Assembly (NCBI GenBank): GCA_934343915.1
Contig: CAKRIL010000069.1
Location: forward strand, 1-6,284
Length of the DNA stretch: 6,284 bases
Direction: 5' to 3'
Source: an uncultured Lachnospiraceae bacterium
GTDB taxonomy: Bacteria; Bacillota; Clostridia; Lachnospirales; Lachnospiraceae
Shown: positions 5,636 through 6,284 of the stretch, piece after piece
How positions within the stretch are numbered: position 1 is the stretch's first letter
Layout of the letters: each line of letters opens with the position of its first letter
Made by a program: the position numbers and the translations under genes
The notes under the pieces: model-generated
What the model was told of the DNA's origin: nothing
Databases searched by the model: none
What the model saw: only the letters and a program-made list of their open reading frames with translations

Positions 5636-6284
5636 TTATATTACTCTATGAACATGCCTGTTCACATGGCAGCATATATTCACTGCAACAGGCAGTCCGG
5701 CAATATGTGTAGGATATGTCTCAACATTAACCGCGAGTGCCGTCTTAGAACCGCCAAGTCCTCCCGGCCCTATTCCGAGTGCGTTAATCTTCTCAAGCAT
5801 CTCATCCTCAAGGTCGCGCACATATCCTGAAGGTCTTTCGCCATCTAAGTCTCTGGTAAGCGCCTTCTTGGCAAGAAGCGCACACTTCTCAAAGGTGCCT
5901 CCTATCCCCACTCCCACAACCATAGGCGGACATGCATTAGGCCCCGCATCCTTGACAGCGGTAAGTATTGCCTCCTTGACACCTTCTATACCGTCAGCCG
6001 GCTTAAGCATGAATACACGGCTCATGTTCTCACTTCCGAAGCCCTTAGGTGCAATAGTTATGTCAACCTTATCACCCGGAACAATATCATAATGTATTAC
6101 CGCAGGAGTATTATCCTTGGTATTCTCCCTCTCGATAGGGTCTTTTACCACCGATTTGCGAAGGTAGCCGTCGATATATCCCTGTCTTACGCCTTCATTT
6201 ATTGCATCGGTAAGGGAACCTCCCTCAATATGTACGTCCTGTCCGACCTTAATGAACACAACTGCCATTCCGGTATCCTGACAT
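5636..6284 (-). CDS. fumA: Fumarate hydratase class I, alpha subunit (5' end cut by window)
   Basis: This is the catalytic iron-sulfur subunit of the class I fumarase. Only the C-terminal 215 residues are visible. The frame is open to the right edge and begins with CQDTGMAVVF, an internal motif rather than an N-terminus, so the ATG at 6268 is not the start. Full-length relatives have about 280 residues. The three expected cluster-ligand cysteines are all present: in CQDTG (visible residue 1), in GPNACPPM (118) and in CCHVNRH (205). Other family features are GGSLTDAINEGVRQGY, LRKSVVKDP, APKGFGSENMS and GIGPGGLGGSKTALAV. The beta gene follows after a short gap. A tartrate dehydratase alpha subunit cannot be fully excluded. 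The promoter is outside the window. Confidence 0.9.
   Translation of the reverse strand, partial: CQDTGMAVVFIKVGQDVHIEGGSLTDAINEGVRQGYIDGYLRKSVVKDPIERENTKDNTPAVIHYDIVPGDKVDITIAPKGFGSENMSRVFMLKPADGIEGVKEAILTAVKDAGPNACPPMVVGVGIGGTFEKCALLAKKALTRDLDGERPSGYVRDLEDEMLEKINALGIGPGGLGGSKTALAVNVETYPTHIAGLPVAVNICCHVNRHVHRVI

Noticed and set aside
6266..6268. ATG at 6268 as the start of the fumarase alpha gene
   Set aside because: The frame stays open upstream and encodes CQDTG, a conserved internal cluster-binding motif. The gene is simply cut by the window edge.

Overview
This AT-rich window looks like a chromosomal housekeeping segment from an anaerobic Firmicute, most likely a member of the Lachnospiraceae. 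That placement is an inference. It rests on the two-subunit iron-sulfur fumarase, the GT39-like and PTPS_related-like membrane proteins with Lachnospiraceae-style motifs, the strong AGGAGG-type ribosome sites, the tRNA-Ser without an encoded CCA, and the overall base composition. I see no phage, transposon, CRISPR or defence genes.

Layout. Bases 1-315 are a non-coding divergent control region. A near-consensus promoter (TTGACT-17-TATAAT) drives queH rightward. One or two sigma-70-like promoters face left, toward a gene outside the window. queH (316-939, +) encodes the iron-sulfur epoxyqueuosine reductase that completes queuosine synthesis in tRNA. It ends inside a strong terminator hairpin and converges on the minus-strand genes.

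All other genes lie on the minus strand. In order of transcription they are: the fumarase alpha subunit (cut by the right edge), the fumarase beta subunit, a 756-residue PTPS_related/YfhO-like membrane protein whose start overlaps the end of the beta gene, tRNA-Ser(GCU) with its own consensus promoter on the stop codon of the membrane protein gene, an intrinsic terminator, and a 526-residue GT39-like (GT-C) membrane glycosyltransferase.

How they work together. The fumarase subunits form one enzyme that interconverts malate and fumarate. The overlap suggests the large membrane protein is co-transcribed with them, although no biochemical link is visible. The two large membrane proteins both have the look of polytopic enzymes using polyprenyl-phosphate sugars at the cell envelope, but they belong to different families. 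queH modifies tRNAs with GUN anticodons, so the neighbouring tRNA-Ser(GCU) is not its substrate. The points most worth checking are regulatory: the dyad-filled leftward promoter at the left edge, the dyad upstream of queH, and the repeat-rich tRNA leader. I found no convincing previously undescribed system.
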